From positions 1 through 64,000 of the forward strand of contig NZ_PXNS01000003.1 in the NCBI RefSeq assembly GCF_003045775.1: DNA of 64,000 nucleotides, written 5' to 3'. Source of the DNA: Halomonas litopenaei. GTDB lineage: Bacteria; Pseudomonadota; Gammaproteobacteria; Pseudomonadales; Halomonadaceae. The translations under genes and the position numbers were made by a program. How positions within the stretch are numbered: position 1 is the stretch's first letter; every line of letters starts with the position of its first letter. The notes under the pieces are model-generated. The model worked only from the letters and a program-made list of their open reading frames with translations, searched no databases and was not told where the DNA came from. Of the stretch, positions 30,871 through 41,266 are shown one piece after another.

Positions 30871-31014
30871 ACGTTCTGGCCGCCTTCCAACCGATTTTTT
30901 CCAGCCGCTGCCTAACCAATTCACAGCCACTTAGTGACCGCTTTCTCACCGCTTTTCCGGCGACGTGGGCGTCACTTTCCCGTTCAGGCCACTTGGCCGC
31001 CGATGGTTCTTGAA

Positions 31015-31056
31015 CAGCGGTTTCCCGACAGCGGTTTCTCGACAGTGGTTTCTCGA
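31015..31056. repeat. Three tandem 14-bp repeats
   Basis: Three consecutive copies of CAGCGGTTTCTCGA. The first has CCC for CTC and the third has CAGTGG for CAGCGG. They lie in the gene-free stretch upstream of the metK terminator. Confidence 0.85.
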
Positions 31057-31398
31057 CAACGATCTGGCGATGGACAACGACACATCGAACCTTTGACTAC
31101 CGAGAACCAACGACCATCACTGGCTGCCTGACAGATGATGACGAGCCGATGCGATACCGCGCTGCCGACTAAGCGGCATCTGCATCCTGTCTCCATCTAA
31201 TATTAGCCGTGAGCCAAAGGCTTCTCCGCCCGCATGCGCGGATATGAAAAGGAATGAGATGATGTCGCCGTTTGACGCATAACCCGGCGACAAAGAGGTA
31301 GGCAAAGACGCACAATCGCGACCAGGTCACCAGGAAACTTGCGACCGTTCTGCCAACGTCTCTTCGCACATTCGCCGGCCCCCCGCCGCCCCAATGCG

Positions 31399-31432
31399 AC
31401 AAGGCCCGCCTGGCGAACCAGGCGGGCCTTGT
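31399..31432 (-). terminator. Hairpin terminator after metK
   Basis: A perfect 15-bp stem (ACAAGGCCCGCCTGG/CCAGGCGGGCCTTGT) with a 4-base loop, 50 bp past the metK stop. The T-run is short, but the stem is exceptionally stable. Confidence 0.75.
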
Positions 31433-31481
31433 CATGTCGGCAGGCGCGTGGGCACCGTGCCGCTGATGCCACAAAGAGGGA

Positions 31482-32702
31482 TCAGATACCGGCGGCGGCG
31501 CGCAGAGCGTCGGCCCGGTCGACCTTCTCCCACGGGAAGGCGGTAAAAGTCTCGGTGTGGATCTCGCCTTCGGTATCGGTCCAGCTATAGCTGGTCTCGA
31601 AGGGCTCACGGCCAAAGTGACCGTAGGCTGCGGTCAGCTGATACATGGGATGCAGCAGATCCAGCATGCGAGTAATGGCATTGGGGCGCAGGTCGAAGTG
31701 ATCGCGCACCAGCTCGACGATACGTTCGTCATCGATACGACCAGTGCCGAAGGTGTTGATCGACACCGAGGTCGGCTCGGCGACACCGATGGCGTAGGAC
31801 ACCTGGATCTCGCAACGCTCGGCCAGTCCCGCCGCCACCACGTTCTTGGCCACGTAGCGGCCGGCGTAGGCGGCGCTGCGGTCGACCTTGGACGGGTCCT
31901 TGCCGGAGAAGGCGCCACCACCATGTCGCGCCATGCCGCCGTAGGTGTCGACGATGATCTTGCGCCCGGTCAGGCCACAGTCACCCACCGGACCGCCGAT
32001 GACGAACTTGCCGGTCGGGTTGATGTGATAACGCGTGCTGTCTGACAGCCACTCCGCCGGCAGAACCTGCTCGATGATCTCGCGCTGGACCATCTGGCGC
32101 AGCTGCTCCTGGTCGATGTCCGGATCATGCTGGGTGGACAGCACCACGGCATCGACCGCGCAGGGCTTGCCGGCATCGTCGTAACGGAAGGTCAGCTGGC
32201 TCTTGGCATCGGGACGCAGCCAGGGCAGCAGGCCACGCTTACGCAGCTCGGCCTGGCGCTCCACCAGCCGATGGCTGTAGTGGATCGGCGCCGGCATGTA
32301 GGAGTCGGTTTCGTTGGTGGCATAGCCGAACATCAGGCCCTGATCACCGGCGCCCTGATCCTCGGGCTTTTCGCGATCGACGCCCTGGGCGATTTCGACG
32401 CTTTGCTTGCCGATCAGGTTGAGCACCCCGCAGGTCTCGCCGTCGAAACCGACGTCGGAGGAGGTATAGCCGATATCCATGATCACCTTGCGCACCAGCT
32501 CCTCGAGATCCACCCAGGCGGAGGTGGTGATCTCGCCGGCCACGATGGCGACACCGGTCTTGACCAGGGTCTCGCAGGCCACACGGGCATTCTTGTCCCG
32601 CGCGATCAGGGCATCGAGCACGGCATCGGAAATCTGATCGGCAATCTTGTCCGGGTGTCCTTCGGACACGGACTCGGAGGTAAACAGGGAGTATTCGCTC
32701 AT
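31482..32702 (-). CDS. metK: S-adenosylmethionine synthetase
   Basis: A 406-residue enzyme that makes S-adenosylmethionine from methionine and ATP. It starts [20 protein letters not shown] with the ATP-binding His, and contains the P-loop-like [19 protein letters not shown] (residues about 265-283) and [12 protein letters not shown]. It is somewhat longer than E. coli MetK (384), owing to a few short insertions. GAGG lies 6-9 bases before the start. It is divergent from tkt, a common arrangement in gammaproteobacteria. No SAM riboswitch is recognised in the 371-bp divergent region. Confidence 0.97.
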   Translation of the reverse strand: MSEYSLFTSESVSEGHPDKIADQISDAVLDALIARDKNARVACETLVKTGVAIVAGEITTSAWVDLEELVRKVIMDIGYTSSDVGFDGETCGVLNLIGKQSVEIAQGVDREKPEDQGAGDQGLMFGYATNETDSYMPAPIHYSHRLVERQAELRKRGLLPWLRPDAKSQLTFRYDDAGKPCAVDAVVLSTQHDPDIDQEQLRQMVQREIIEQVLPAEWLSDSTRYHINPTGKFVIGGPVGDCGLTGRKIIVDTYGGMARHGGGAFSGKDPSKVDRSAAYAGRYVAKNVVAAGLAERCEIQVSYAIGVAEPTSVSINTFGTGRIDDERIVELVRDHFDLRPNAITRMLDLLHPMYQLTAAYGHFGREPFETSYSWTDTEGEIHTETFTAFPWEKVDRADALRAAAGI

Positions 32703-33073
32703 GGCGTCCTCGACCCTCTGTAGGATAATCGGCAGGCGGGCCTGGCAAGATGGAAACGGGAGCGACCGTGATCGACGATCGCACTATGCAGATTCCGCGT
32801 GGACCTGGCGGGACGAAATTCTACACGCTCGACCGTCCGGTTCCTAGCAACAGGCCGGGCCATGGCAGACGCTGCCAGGCATGGATCAAGTCCCCGGCAT
32901 TTGATGGATCTGTCATTTCCGGCGACAATATGTCCCCGATCGATCCGCGCCGCCCCTCCCGCCCTCGTTGTCCACAGGCACGACAGGCGGCGCCTATCCT
33001 TGACGCCGCTGCGCCGCCCCCACCGGGCAGGCCAACGTCAGATTGCCACTTTGCCCCAGGCGAGGAGCCCTCA
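32703..33073. other. metK/tkt divergent promoter region
   Basis: A 371-bp stretch without genes between the divergent metK and tkt. The only promoter I can propose is listed separately for tkt. No riboswitch, terminator or repeat is recognised. Confidence 0.5.
32901..32929 (+). promoter_or_regulatory. Candidate tkt promoter
   Basis: TTGATG (32901-32906) and GACAAT (32924-32929) are separated by 17 bases, about 145 bp upstream of the tkt start. Each hexamer matches sigma-70 consensus at four of six positions. Confidence 0.3.
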
Positions 33074-35065
33074 ATGCCGTCCCGTTTCGAACTGGCCAAC
33101 GCCATTCGCGCCCTTTCCATGGATGCCGTCCAGAAGGCCAACTCCGGCCACCCCGGAGCCCCGATGGGTATGGCCGATATCGCCGAGGTGCTGTGGAACG
33201 ACTACCTCGTTCACAACCCTGACGATCCCAAGTGGGCCGATCGCGACCGTTTCGTGCTGTCCAACGGCCACGGCTCCATGCTGCTGTACTCCCTGCTGCA
33301 CCTGTCAGGCTACGACCTGGGTCTGGAAGAACTGCAGAACTTCCGCCAGCTCCACGCCAAGACCGCAGGTCACCCCGAGTACGGCTACGCTCCCGGCGTC
33401 GAGACCACCACCGGCCCCCTCGGCCAGGGCCTGGCCAACGCCGTCGGCATGGCCATGGCAGAGCGCACCCTGGCGGGTCAGTTCAACCGCCCGGGCCACG
33501 AGATCGTCGACCACTACACCTACTGCTTCCTCGGCGACGGCTGCCTGATGGAAGGCATCTCCCATGAGGTCGCCTCGCTTGCCGGCACCCACCAGCTCGG
33601 CAAGCTGATCGCCTTCTACGATGACAACGGCATCTCCATCGACGGCGAGGTCGAAGGCTGGTTCACCGACGATACCGCCAAGCGCTTCGAAGCCTACGGC
33701 TGGCACGTGGTACCGGCGGTGGACGGGCACAAGCCCGAGGAGATCAAGGCCGCCATCGAGATGGCCCGCACCCAGCAGGATCGCCCGACCCTGATCATCT
33801 GCAAGACCGTCATCGGCTTCGGCGCCCCCAACAAGCAGGGCAAGGAAGAATGCCACGGCGCGGCACTCGGCGAAGAGGAAGTCGCAGCGGCGCGCAAGCA
33901 ACTCGACTGGCCCCACGCGCCCTTCCATATCCCCGAGGATATCTACCAGGGCTGGGACGCCTGCGAGCGTGGCCAGAAGCACCAGGCCGACTGGCAGGCT
34001 CGCTTCGAGCGCTACCAGCAGGAGCACCCGGAGCTGGCCCGCGAATTCCTGCGTCGCCAGAAGGGTGAATTGCCGAGCGAGCTCAACAGCGAAGCGCTGG
34101 TCGAGGCCGCCCAGGAGAAGGGCGAGTCCGTGGCCTCACGCAAGGCCTCGCTGAACTGCCTCAACGAGCTCGGCCCGCAACTGCCGGAGCTGCTGGGCGG
34201 CAGCGCCGACCTGGCGCCTTCCAACCTGACCTTCTGGAAGGGTGCCGAGGCCATCAGCGCCGAGGCCGCAGGCGGCAACTACCTGCACTACGGGGTACGC
34301 GAGTTCGGCATGGGCGCCATCATGAACGGTATCGCCCTGCACGGCGGCTTCGTGCCCTACGGCGCCACCTTCCTGATCTTCATGGAATACATGCGCAACG
34401 CCGTGCGCATGGCGGCGCTGATGAACCAGCGCGCCATCTTCGTCTACACCCACGACTCCATCGGTCTGGGCGAGGACGGCCCGACCCACCAGCCGATCGA
34501 GCAGCTGACCAGTCTGCGTACCACCCCGAACCTGTGCACCTGGCGTCCCTGCGATGCGGTCGAGACCGCTGCCGCCTGGGCCCACGCGGTCAAGCGCAGC
34601 GCCGGCCCCACCGCGCTGGTACTGTCCCGTCAGGGCCTGCCCCACCAAGAGCGCAACAAGAGCCAGCTGGCCAACATCCAGCGTGGTGGCTACGTGCTCA
34701 AGGACAGCGAAGGCACCCCTGAGCTGATCCTGATCGCCACCGGCTCCGAGGTGACCCTGGCCATGCAGGCCGCCGAAACCCTGGAGGCCGAAGGCAAGCA
34801 GGTGCGCGTGGTATCGATGCCGGCCACCGACGTCTTCGACAGCCAGGACGCCGACTACCGTGAGTCCGTCCTGCCGCGCAGTGTTCGCGCCCGTCTGGCC
34901 ATCGAGGCAGGCCATCGCGACTACTGGAGCAAGTACGTGGGCCTCGACGGCGACACCATCGGCATGTCCAGCTTTGGCGAGTCGGCCCCGGCGGGCGACC
35001 TGTTCAAGCACTTCGGTTTCACCGTGGACAACCTGGTGGAACGCGCCAAGGCGCTGCTGGGTTAA
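33074..35065 (+). CDS. tkt: Transketolase
   Basis: A 663-residue thiamine-diphosphate enzyme of the pentose phosphate pathway. It moves two-carbon units between sugar phosphates. It opens with the family segment [20 protein letters not shown] followed by [14 protein letters not shown]. The ThDP/Mg motif is [18 protein letters not shown], and the catalytic pyrimidine domain holds [18 protein letters not shown]. The long open frame upstream of 33074 is discarded: the ATG at 33074 has GAGGAG at 7 bases and aligns with known N-termini. It supplies erythrose 4-phosphate, the substrate of Epd encoded 4.6 kb downstream. Confidence 0.97.
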   Translation: MPSRFELANAIRALSMDAVQKANSGHPGAPMGMADIAEVLWNDYLVHNPDDPKWADRDRFVLSNGHGSMLLYSLLHLSGYDLGLEELQNFRQLHAKTAGHPEYGYAPGVETTTGPLGQGLANAVGMAMAERTLAGQFNRPGHEIVDHYTYCFLGDGCLMEGISHEVASLAGTHQLGKLIAFYDDNGISIDGEVEGWFTDDTAKRFEAYGWHVVPAVDGHKPEEIKAAIEMARTQQDRPTLIICKTVIGFGAPNKQGKEECHGAALGEEEVAAARKQLDWPHAPFHIPEDIYQGWDACERGQKHQADWQARFERYQQEHPELAREFLRRQKGELPSELNSEALVEAAQEKGESVASRKASLNCLNELGPQLPELLGGSADLAPSNLTFWKGAEAISAEAAGGNYLHYGVREFGMGAIMNGIALHGGFVPYGATFLIFMEYMRNAVRMAALMNQRAIFVYTHDSIGLGEDGPTHQPIEQLTSLRTTPNLCTWRPCDAVETAAAWAHAVKRSAGPTALVLSRQGLPHQERNKSQLANIQRGGYVLKDSEGTPELILIATGSEVTLAMQAAETLEAEGKQVRVVSMPATDVFDSQDADYRESVLPRSVRARLAIEAGHRDYWSKYVGLDGDTIGMSSFGESAPAGDLFKHFGFTVDNLVERAKALLG

Positions 35066-35124
35066 GTCCAGCGCGGGCCGGCACGCCCGGCCTGTTGCGA
35101 CCGAAAGCGTGACCAGCAGAAACG

Positions 35125-35156
35125 AGCAGGGGCACGGCTTACGCCGTGCCCCTGCT
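35125..35156. terminator. Shared terminator between tkt and fbaB
   Basis: A perfect 14-bp stem (AGCAGGGGCACGGC/GCCGTGCCCCTGCT) with a TTAC loop between convergent genes. The T-run is weak, so it may serve either direction. Confidence 0.7.
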
Positions 35157-35230
35157 GTATCTAGCGACCTTGATGGTCGGCCTAGGCGGCCTGGTCCTCT
35201 ATCCTGCGCGGTTGTTGAGGCAGGCTTGGA

Positions 35231-36283
35231 TCAGGCGATGGTGACATCCGGCGCCAGATAGACGTCCTGAATGGCGTTGAGCAGGCTTACCCCGTCGCGC
35301 ATCGGCTTCTGGAAGGCCTTGCGCCCGGAGATCAGGCCCATGCCACCGGCCCGTTTGTTGATCACCGCGGTACGCACCGCCTGGGTCAGATCGCCCTCTC
35401 CGGTGGAGGCACCGCCGGAGTTGATCAGCCCGGCACGGCCCATGTAGGCGTTGGCCACCTGATAGCGGGCCAGATCGATCGGGTGATCGCTGGTCAACTC
35501 GCTGTAGACCTTCTCATGGGTGTTGCCGAAGCCGATGGTGCGATAGCCATCGTTGTTCTCGGGCAGCTTCTGCTTGACGATGTCCGCCTTGAGCGTCGCC
35601 GCCAGGTGGACCGCCTGACTGGTGAGGTCGGAGGCCACATGATAGTCGGTGCCCTCATGCTTGAAGGCCGGGTTACGCAGATAGGCCCACAGCACCGTCA
35701 CCATGCCCAGCTCGTGGGCGCGCTCGAAGGCCGCGCTGATCTCTTCGATCTGGCGACGGCTCTCGGGAGAACCGAAGTAGATGGTCGCACCCACGGCGAC
35801 GCACCCCATGTCGAAGGCCTGGTCGACCTCGGCGAACAGGGTCTGATCGTAGATCGCCGGATAGGTCAGCGTCTCGTTGTGGTTCAACTTGAGCATCATC
35901 GGGATGCGGTGGGCATAGCGGCGCGCCACCGACGACAGGCCACCCAGGGTGGAAGCCACGGCGTTGCAGCCGCCCTCGATCGCCAGCTCCACAATGTTGG
36001 CCGGATCGAAGTAGATCGGGTTGGGTGCGAAGGAGGCGCCAGCGGAGTGTTCGATCCCCTGATCCACCGGCAGGATGCTGAGGTAACCGGTGCCCCCCAG
36101 ACGGCCATGGTTGAACATCGTCTGCATGCTGCGCAGCACCGCCGGCGAGCGGTCGGAGTCCATCATCACCCTGTCGACGAAGTCCGATCCCGGCAGGTGG
36201 AGTTGCTCCTTGGCGATACCGCGACATTCATGAGTCAAAAGGTCCTCTGCCTCGGCACCCAGCCAGCTGGCAATATCACTCAT
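35231..36283 (-). CDS. fbaB: Class I fructose-bisphosphate aldolase (FbaB/DhnA type)
   Basis: A 350-residue Schiff-base aldolase. It ends with the conserved block [16 protein letters not shown], then [19 protein letters not shown], and a YL-x-x-x-x-TIA tail almost as in E. coli FbaB. The Schiff-base Lys lies in the [15 protein letters not shown] segment. It acts on fructose 1,6-bisphosphate, typically in gluconeogenic growth. Two adjacent ATGs occur; 36283 has the better distance to GGGAGA. The window also encodes a class II aldolase at 40.1 kb, so the organism holds both mechanisms. Confidence 0.93.
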   Translation of the reverse strand: MSDIASWLGAEAEDLLTHECRGIAKEQLHLPGSDFVDRVMMDSDRSPAVLRSMQTMFNHGRLGGTGYLSILPVDQGIEHSAGASFAPNPIYFDPANIVELAIEGGCNAVASTLGGLSSVARRYAHRIPMMLKLNHNETLTYPAIYDQTLFAEVDQAFDMGCVAVGATIYFGSPESRRQIEEISAAFERAHELGMVTVLWAYLRNPAFKHEGTDYHVASDLTSQAVHLAATLKADIVKQKLPENNDGYRTIGFGNTHEKVYSELTSDHPIDLARYQVANAYMGRAGLINSGGASTGEGDLTQAVRTAVINKRAGGMGLISGRKAFQKPMRDGVSLLNAIQDVYLAPDVTIA

Positions 36284-36457
36284 CATCAATCTCCCTGTCA
36301 TGCCCGACCCAGTCGGGCGGTAGGCGAATAGTCAGTCTACACAGGGTAGCGGATGACGCGCTGCAACGAGAGCCCCTGCTGACCAAGGCACCATGAGTCG
36401 GCACAATGGCTCAATTCCCCTGGCCCCGGCCAGTGACAATGACCCAAGAGGATTGCA

Positions 36458-36841
36458 ATGTCCGTGTTACGAGGCTTTTTATGGCTTTCGCTGCTGTGGC
36501 TGGTCGGCGACCTGGTGGTCAGCCTGGGTGAACTGCCGCTGTCCCCCGGCGTCGTCGGACTGATGCTATTGACTGGTGTCTTCGTACTACGAGGCCGCAT
36601 GCACGAAGACGTGGCAGCGGCGGCACAGCCGCTGATCATGCTGCTGGCGATGCTGATCATGCCCGGCGTGGTCGGGGTGTTCTGGGTGCTCGACCAGATC
36701 TCGGGGCACTGGCTCGCCGTGGGGCTGGCGCTGACCCTGGGCACTCTGTTGAGCGTTGCCAGCACCCTGTGGCTGATGCGCCGCCTGCTGCCGGCGACGC
36801 CCTCCGAGGCGACCACCACCGCCCAAGGAAAGACCTCATGA
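36458..36841 (+). CDS. CidA/LrgA family holin-like protein
   Basis: A 127-residue membrane protein with four predicted helices, a P-x-P/L-SPGVVGLMLL motif near residue 28 and the usual CidA/LrgA length. These proteins are thought to modulate murein hydrolase activity or to take part in pyruvate or acid transport together with LrgB. AAGAGG lies about 7 bases before the start. Its stop overlaps the lrgB start by 4 bases. Confidence 0.85.
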   Translation: MSVLRGFLWLSLLWLVGDLVVSLGELPLSPGVVGLMLLTGVFVLRGRMHEDVAAAAQPLIMLLAMLIMPGVVGVFWVLDQISGHWLAVGLALTLGTLLSVASTLWLMRRLLPATPSEATTTAQGKTS

Positions 36842-37554
36842 GCCTCGCCGTGGTCGATCACCTCGATACATCGATGCTGGCCATCGCCCTGTCCATCGGC
36901 GCCTACTTGGCCGGCATGGCGCTGTTTCGGCGGCTCGGCTCTCCCGGCTGGTGCCCGCCGGTACTGCTGGCCTCGTTGCTGCTCGCCGCGACGCTCAAGG
37001 CGGCCGGCATCGCCTACGTCGACTATCGCCAGGGCGCCCAGTGGCTGATGCTGTTGCTGGGCCCGGCCACGGTGGCCCTGGCGGTACCGCTCTACCAGCA
37101 GATGCACCACATACGCGCGCTGTGGCGACCGCTGCTGGTCTGCCTGCCGGTGTCGACGGTGCTGGCCGCCTGCTATGCGTTGCTGATCGCCTGGGCACTG
37201 GGGGCGCCGCCGGAACTGCTGGCCTCGCTGGCACCCAAATCGGTGACCGCTCCCATCGCCATGGGCATCACCGAGCGCCTGGGCGGCTCCGTGCCGATCC
37301 TGATGGGGGGATTGTTGATCACCGGCGTCGCGGCCACCGCCTGCGTCAGCCTGTTCGGCCGGCTCTTGAAGATCACCGATCAGCGCCTGCTGGGGCTGGC
37401 GCTGGGCATCAACGGCCACGCCATCGGTACCGTGCGCGCCTTCGAGCTGGGCCCCACCGCCGGTGCCTTCGCTTCTCTCGGCATGACGCTGACCGGGGTG
37501 TTGACGGCGCTGATGATGCCGCTGGCCTGGCGCCTGGCCGGCATGCTCGGCTGA
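36838..37554 (+). CDS. lrgB: LrgB family membrane protein
   Basis: A 238-residue membrane protein with the family core LASLAPKSVTAPIAMGITERLGG (in part) and LGLALGINGHAIGTVRAFELG near the C-terminus. LrgB partners an LrgA/CidA protein; the pair has been tied to autolysis control and, in some bacteria, pyruvate uptake. It starts inside the preceding gene's stop (ATGA), so the two are translationally coupled. The open frame extends upstream but overlaps lrgA, so the 36838 start is used. It lies between class I aldolase and epd, both tied to central carbon flow. Confidence 0.9.
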   Translation: MSLAVVDHLDTSMLAIALSIGAYLAGMALFRRLGSPGWCPPVLLASLLLAATLKAAGIAYVDYRQGAQWLMLLLGPATVALAVPLYQQMHHIRALWRPLLVCLPVSTVLAACYALLIAWALGAPPELLASLAPKSVTAPIAMGITERLGGSVPILMGGLLITGVAATACVSLFGRLLKITDQRLLGLALGINGHAIGTVRAFELGPTAGAFASLGMTLTGVLTALMMPLAWRLAGMLG

Positions 37555-37690
37555 ACCGATTCAGCTTTATTTTTATGCTACCTGCGCGGTTTTATGCCCA
37601 GTGTGACGCCGCTGGAGCCGCGACGCGCGGGGCGATTTGAGATAGACTTTCGCGCCTGTGTCCATCCCTCCGTGGAGAGTATCGAGCCCC

Positions 37691-38719
37691 ATGGCCCAGC
37701 GTATTGCCATCAATGGCTACGGCCGCATCGGCCAGTGCGTCCTGCGAGCCCTCATCGAACGCAACGACCCCAGCTTCGAGGTGGTGGCGATCAATGAGCT
37801 CTCGGGACTCGATACCATTACCTACCTGACTCGCTACGACACCACCCACGGACGCTTCCCCGGCCGGGTGGAAAGCCGCGACGGCCACCTGATCATCAAC
37901 GGGCATGCAATCCGGGTGCTGTCCGAAGAGGACCCTGACCGCCTGCCCTGGCGGTCACTCGGCATCGACCTGGTGCTGGAGTGCTCCGGCAGCTTCAAGG
38001 ATCGCGCCACCGCCGAGCGCCATCTCGCGGCAGGCGCCGGCCGGCTGTTGTTCTCCCAGCCGGCAGAAAGCGACGTCGACGCCACCATCGTCAGCGGCAT
38101 CAATGACGACGACCTGACGCCCGACGTCCGGGTGGTCTCGGCAGCGTCCTGCACCACCAACTGCCTGGTGCCGATCCTGACCGTGCTCGACGAGGCGCTG
38201 GGCATCGAGCACGGTGTGACCACGACCATTCACTCGGCCATGAACGACCAGCCGGTGATCGATGCCTACCACCAGACCGATCTGCGCCTGACCCGCTCGG
38301 CGATGCAATCCATCGTGCCGGTGGACACCGGCCTGGCCCGAGGCATCAATCGCCTGATGCCGCACCTGGCGGAGCGCTTCGAGTGCCTCCATGTACGGGT
38401 GCCGACGATCAACGTCTCGGCCATGGACATGTCCATCTGCGTCAAGCGCGATACCTCGGCCAGCGAGGTCAATCGACTGCTGCGCGAGGCCAGCGAGTCA
38501 CGGCTTCCTGACCTGCTGGGGTATACCGAGGAGCCCATGGCGTCCATCGACTTCAACCACGATCCCCGCTCCGGTATCGTAGACGCCACTCAGACGCGGG
38601 TGGCCGGTGGCCGCCTGCTCAAGCTGCTTTGCTGGTTCGACAACGAATGGGGCTTCGCCAACCGCATGCTGGACGTGGCCGGGCGCCTCGCCAGCCTTCC
38701 CCGGGTTCCCGAGCGATGA
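37691..38719 (+). CDS. epd: D-erythrose-4-phosphate dehydrogenase
   Basis: A 342-residue GAPDH-fold enzyme that oxidises erythrose 4-phosphate to 4-phosphoerythronate for pyridoxal phosphate synthesis. The NAD site is [15 protein letters not shown], the catalytic Cys154 lies in [12 protein letters not shown], and the general-base His is in [10 protein letters not shown]. Residues such as [13 protein letters not shown] and [14 protein letters not shown] match Epd rather than glycolytic GAPDH, and it heads the classic epd-pgk-fba order. Its start at 37691 is chosen by alignment; the upstream in-frame ATG adds 11 unlikely residues. Some activity on glyceraldehyde 3-phosphate is possible. Confidence 0.92.
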   Translation: MAQRIAINGYGRIGQCVLRALIERNDPSFEVVAINELSGLDTITYLTRYDTTHGRFPGRVESRDGHLIINGHAIRVLSEEDPDRLPWRSLGIDLVLECSGSFKDRATAERHLAAGAGRLLFSQPAESDVDATIVSGINDDDLTPDVRVVSAASCTTNCLVPILTVLDEALGIEHGVTTTIHSAMNDQPVIDAYHQTDLRLTRSAMQSIVPVDTGLARGINRLMPHLAERFECLHVRVPTINVSAMDMSICVKRDTSASEVNRLLREASESRLPDLLGYTEEPMASIDFNHDPRSGIVDATQTRVAGGRLLKLLCWFDNEWGFANRMLDVAGRLASLPRVPER

Positions 38720-38786
38720 CACCGCCACTGACCAGCCGTTGCCATTCGCTGTCTCCCTCAGACTTTCCAGACGAGGATCTGCCGAC

Positions 38787-39950
38787 ATGAACGTGCGCAA
38801 GATGACCGATCTCGACCTCAAGGGTCAGCGGGTACTGATTCGCGAAGACCTCAACGTACCTGTCAAACACGGCCAGGTGACCAGCGATGCCCGTCTGCGC
38901 GCCAGCTTGCCGACCATCAAGGCAGCTCGCGACGCAGGTGCCAAGGTGCTGCTGATGAGCCACCTGGGCCGCCCCACCGAAGGCGAGCCGGCCGACGAGT
39001 TCACCCTGGCACCGGTGGCGGCCTACCTCGGTGACCTGCTGGACTGCCCCGTGCGCCTGGTGACCGACTATCTCGAGCAGGAACCGAGCCTGGAAGACGG
39101 CGACGTGGTACTGCTCGAGAACGTGCGCTTCAACCAGGGCGAGAAGAAGGACGACGAAGCCCTGGCCAAGCGCTACGCCGAGCTGTGTGACGTCTTTGTG
39201 ATGGACGCCTTCGGTACCGCCCACCGTGCCCAGGCCTCGACCCACGGGGTGGCCCGCTTCGCACCGACCGCCTGCGCGGGCCCCTTGCTGGCCGCCGAAC
39301 TCGATGCCCTGGAAAAGGCGCTGGCGACTCCCAGGCGCCCGATGACCGCCATCGTCGGCGGCTCCAAGGTCTCGACCAAGCTCGAGGTGCTCAACGCCCT
39401 GTCCGAGAAGTGCGACCAGCTGATCGTCGGCGGCGGTATCGCCAACACCTTCATCGCCGCGGCGGGTCACAACGTCGGCAAGTCTCTTTACGAGGCCGAC
39501 CTGGTGGACAAGGCCAAGGCGCTGATGGCCAGGGTCGAGATTCCGCTGCCCACCGATGTGGTCGTGGCCACCGAGTTCTCCGACTCCGCCGAAGCCGTCA
39601 CCAAGCCGGTGGACCAGGTCGCCGACAACGAAATGATCCTCGACATCGGCCCGGATACCGCCGCCCGCCTGGGCGACATGCTCAAGAGCGCCGGCACCAT
39701 CCTGTGGAACGGCCCCGTCGGGGTGTTCGAGATCGACCAGTTCGGTGGCGGCACCGAGGCCCTGTCCAAGGCCATCGCCGAAAGCGACGGCTTCTCCATC
39801 GCCGGCGGCGGTGACACCCTGGCAGCCATCGACAAGTACGGCATCGCCGAGCAGGTGTCCTACATCTCCACCGGAGGCGGTGCCTTCCTCGAGTACGTCG
39901 AGGGCAAGGAACTGCCGGCGGTCAGCGCCCTCGAGGCGGCCGCTCGCTGA
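38787..39950 (+). CDS. pgk: Phosphoglycerate kinase
   Basis: A 387-residue glycolytic kinase converting 1,3-bisphosphoglycerate and ADP to 3-phosphoglycerate and ATP. Signature segments are [11 protein letters not shown] near residue 15, [13 protein letters not shown] near 60, [15 protein letters not shown] near 190 and the nucleotide-binding [13 protein letters not shown] near 350. It is the second gene of the epd-pgk-fba operon, 67 bp after epd and 145 bp before fba. The start at 38787 aligns with other Pgk proteins. Confidence 0.97.
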   Translation: MNVRKMTDLDLKGQRVLIREDLNVPVKHGQVTSDARLRASLPTIKAARDAGAKVLLMSHLGRPTEGEPADEFTLAPVAAYLGDLLDCPVRLVTDYLEQEPSLEDGDVVLLENVRFNQGEKKDDEALAKRYAELCDVFVMDAFGTAHRAQASTHGVARFAPTACAGPLLAAELDALEKALATPRRPMTAIVGGSKVSTKLEVLNALSEKCDQLIVGGGIANTFIAAAGHNVGKSLYEADLVDKAKALMARVEIPLPTDVVVATEFSDSAEAVTKPVDQVADNEMILDIGPDTAARLGDMLKSAGTILWNGPVGVFEIDQFGGGTEALSKAIAESDGFSIAGGGDTLAAIDKYGIAEQVSYISTGGGAFLEYVEGKELPAVSALEAAAR

Positions 39951-40095
39951 GGTTTGCCGAAAAAGCAGCGGCGCTCGTCGGTGCTTTCTGCCAAGCCTAA
40001 GCCCCGGGGCCGGCCATCGCCGGCCCTTTGACAACCCAAGCGACATGGGCGCGACAGCATCGCGCTCTCGACCTCTTCAAGAATCAGGTACCTCC

Positions 40096-41160
40096 ATGGC
40101 ACTCGTCAGTATGCGCCAATTGCTGGACCACGCCGCCGAACATGGCTACGGCGTGCCGGCCTTCAACGTCAATAACCTCGAGCAGGTTCGCGCCATCATG
40201 GAAGCCGCGGACGCCACCGATTCCCCGGTGATCCTGCAGGCCTCCGCCGGCGCCCGTAAATACGCCGGCGCCCCCTTCCTGCGCCACCTGATCCTGGCCG
40301 CCGTGGAAGAGTTTCCGCATATTCCGGTGGTCATGCACCAGGACCACGGCACCAGCCCCGCTGTGTGCCAGCGCTCGATCCAGCTCGGCTTCTCCTCGGT
40401 GATGATGGACGGCTCCCTGGGCGAGGACGGCAAGACCCCGGCAGACTACGACTACAACGTCGATGTCACCCGCCGCACCGTCGAGATGGCCCACGCCTGT
40501 GGCGTCTCGGTAGAAGGTGAGCTCGGCTGCCTGGGCAGCCTGGAAACCGGCATGGCCGGTGAGGAAGACGGCATCGGCGCCGAGGGCAAGCTGAGCCACG
40601 ACCAGCTGCTGACCGACCCGGAAGAGGCCGCCGACTTCGTCAAGGCCACCGGCGTCGACGCCCTGGCCATCGCCATCGGCACCAGCCACGGCGCCTACAA
40701 GTTCACCCGTCCGCCCACCGGCGACACCCTGTCGATCCAGCGTATCAAGGAAATCCACGAGCGCATCCCGGACACCCACCTGGTCATGCACGGCTCCTCC
40801 AGCGTGCCCCAGGAGTGGCTCGAGGTGATCAACGCCAACGGTGGTGCCATCCCCGAGACCTACGGCGTCCCGGTGGAAGAAATCGTCGAGGGCATCAAGC
40901 ACGGCGTGCGCAAGGTCAACATCGACACCGATCTGCGTCTGGCCTCGACCGGTGCGGTACGTCGCTTCCTGGCCGAGAACCCGGCAGAGTTCGACCCGCG
41001 CAAGTTCCTCAAGCTTACCGTCAGCGCCATGAAGGACATCTGCATCGCCCGCTACGAAGCCTTCGGCACCGCCGGCAACGCCAGCAGGATCAAGCCGATC
41101 AGCCTGGAAGGCATGTTCGAGCGCTACGCCCGAGGTGAACTTGATCCAAAGGTGAAGTAA
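40096..41160 (+). CDS. fba: Class II fructose-bisphosphate aldolase
   Basis: A 354-residue zinc aldolase of the CbbA/FbaA-B group. The metal-binding HQDHG lies in [14 protein letters not shown], the catalytic and metal Glu in [12 protein letters not shown], and further ligands in GTSHGAYK and [12 protein letters not shown]. It cleaves fructose 1,6-bisphosphate to triose phosphates. It closes the epd-pgk-fba operon and is followed by a clear terminator. A CCTCC stretch just before the ATG obscures the ribosome-binding site. Confidence 0.96.
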   Translation: MALVSMRQLLDHAAEHGYGVPAFNVNNLEQVRAIMEAADATDSPVILQASAGARKYAGAPFLRHLILAAVEEFPHIPVVMHQDHGTSPAVCQRSIQLGFSSVMMDGSLGEDGKTPADYDYNVDVTRRTVEMAHACGVSVEGELGCLGSLETGMAGEEDGIGAEGKLSHDQLLTDPEEAADFVKATGVDALAIAIGTSHGAYKFTRPPTGDTLSIQRIKEIHERIPDTHLVMHGSSSVPQEWLEVINANGGAIPETYGVPVEEIVEGIKHGVRKVNIDTDLRLASTGAVRRFLAENPAEFDPRKFLKLTVSAMKDICIARYEAFGTAGNASRIKPISLEGMFERYARGELDPKVK

Positions 41161-41191
41161 GCGTCGATCAGGTTCCCGCAGCGGTAACGCA

Positions 41192-41224
41192 AAACGCCCC
41201 ATGCCGGCAAGGCTTGGGGCGTTT
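41192..41224. terminator. Terminator after fba (bidirectional)
   Basis: Stem AAACGCCCC/GGGGCGTTT with a 15-base loop region containing a smaller GCC/GGC pairing. T-runs are present on both strands, so it can also end the convergent gene at 41267. Confidence 0.85.
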
Positions 41225-41266
41225 CGTTGTGCGCCGCTGGTACAACACCAAACCGCTCGTCAGGTG

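Larger units (their letters stand above)
30517..31481. other. About 965 bp without a convincing gene
   Basis: All open frames here are short and lack good start sites or protein-like composition. The stretch is less GC-rich than its surroundings. It holds two short tandem repeats (30654-30687 and 31015-31056), a Fur-box-like sequence (30852-30870) and the metK terminator. It may be a decayed gene region. Confidence 0.5.

Noticed and set aside
30448..30915. 155-codon plus-strand frame in the gene-free region
   Set aside because: Partly antisense to the His-rich protein gene, no ribosome-binding site, no domain; the leading hydrophobic part comes from the reverse complement of the other gene.
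30654..31056. CRISPR-like array
   Set aside because: The repeats are directly adjacent without spacers, of two different units and only two or three copies; no cas genes are present.
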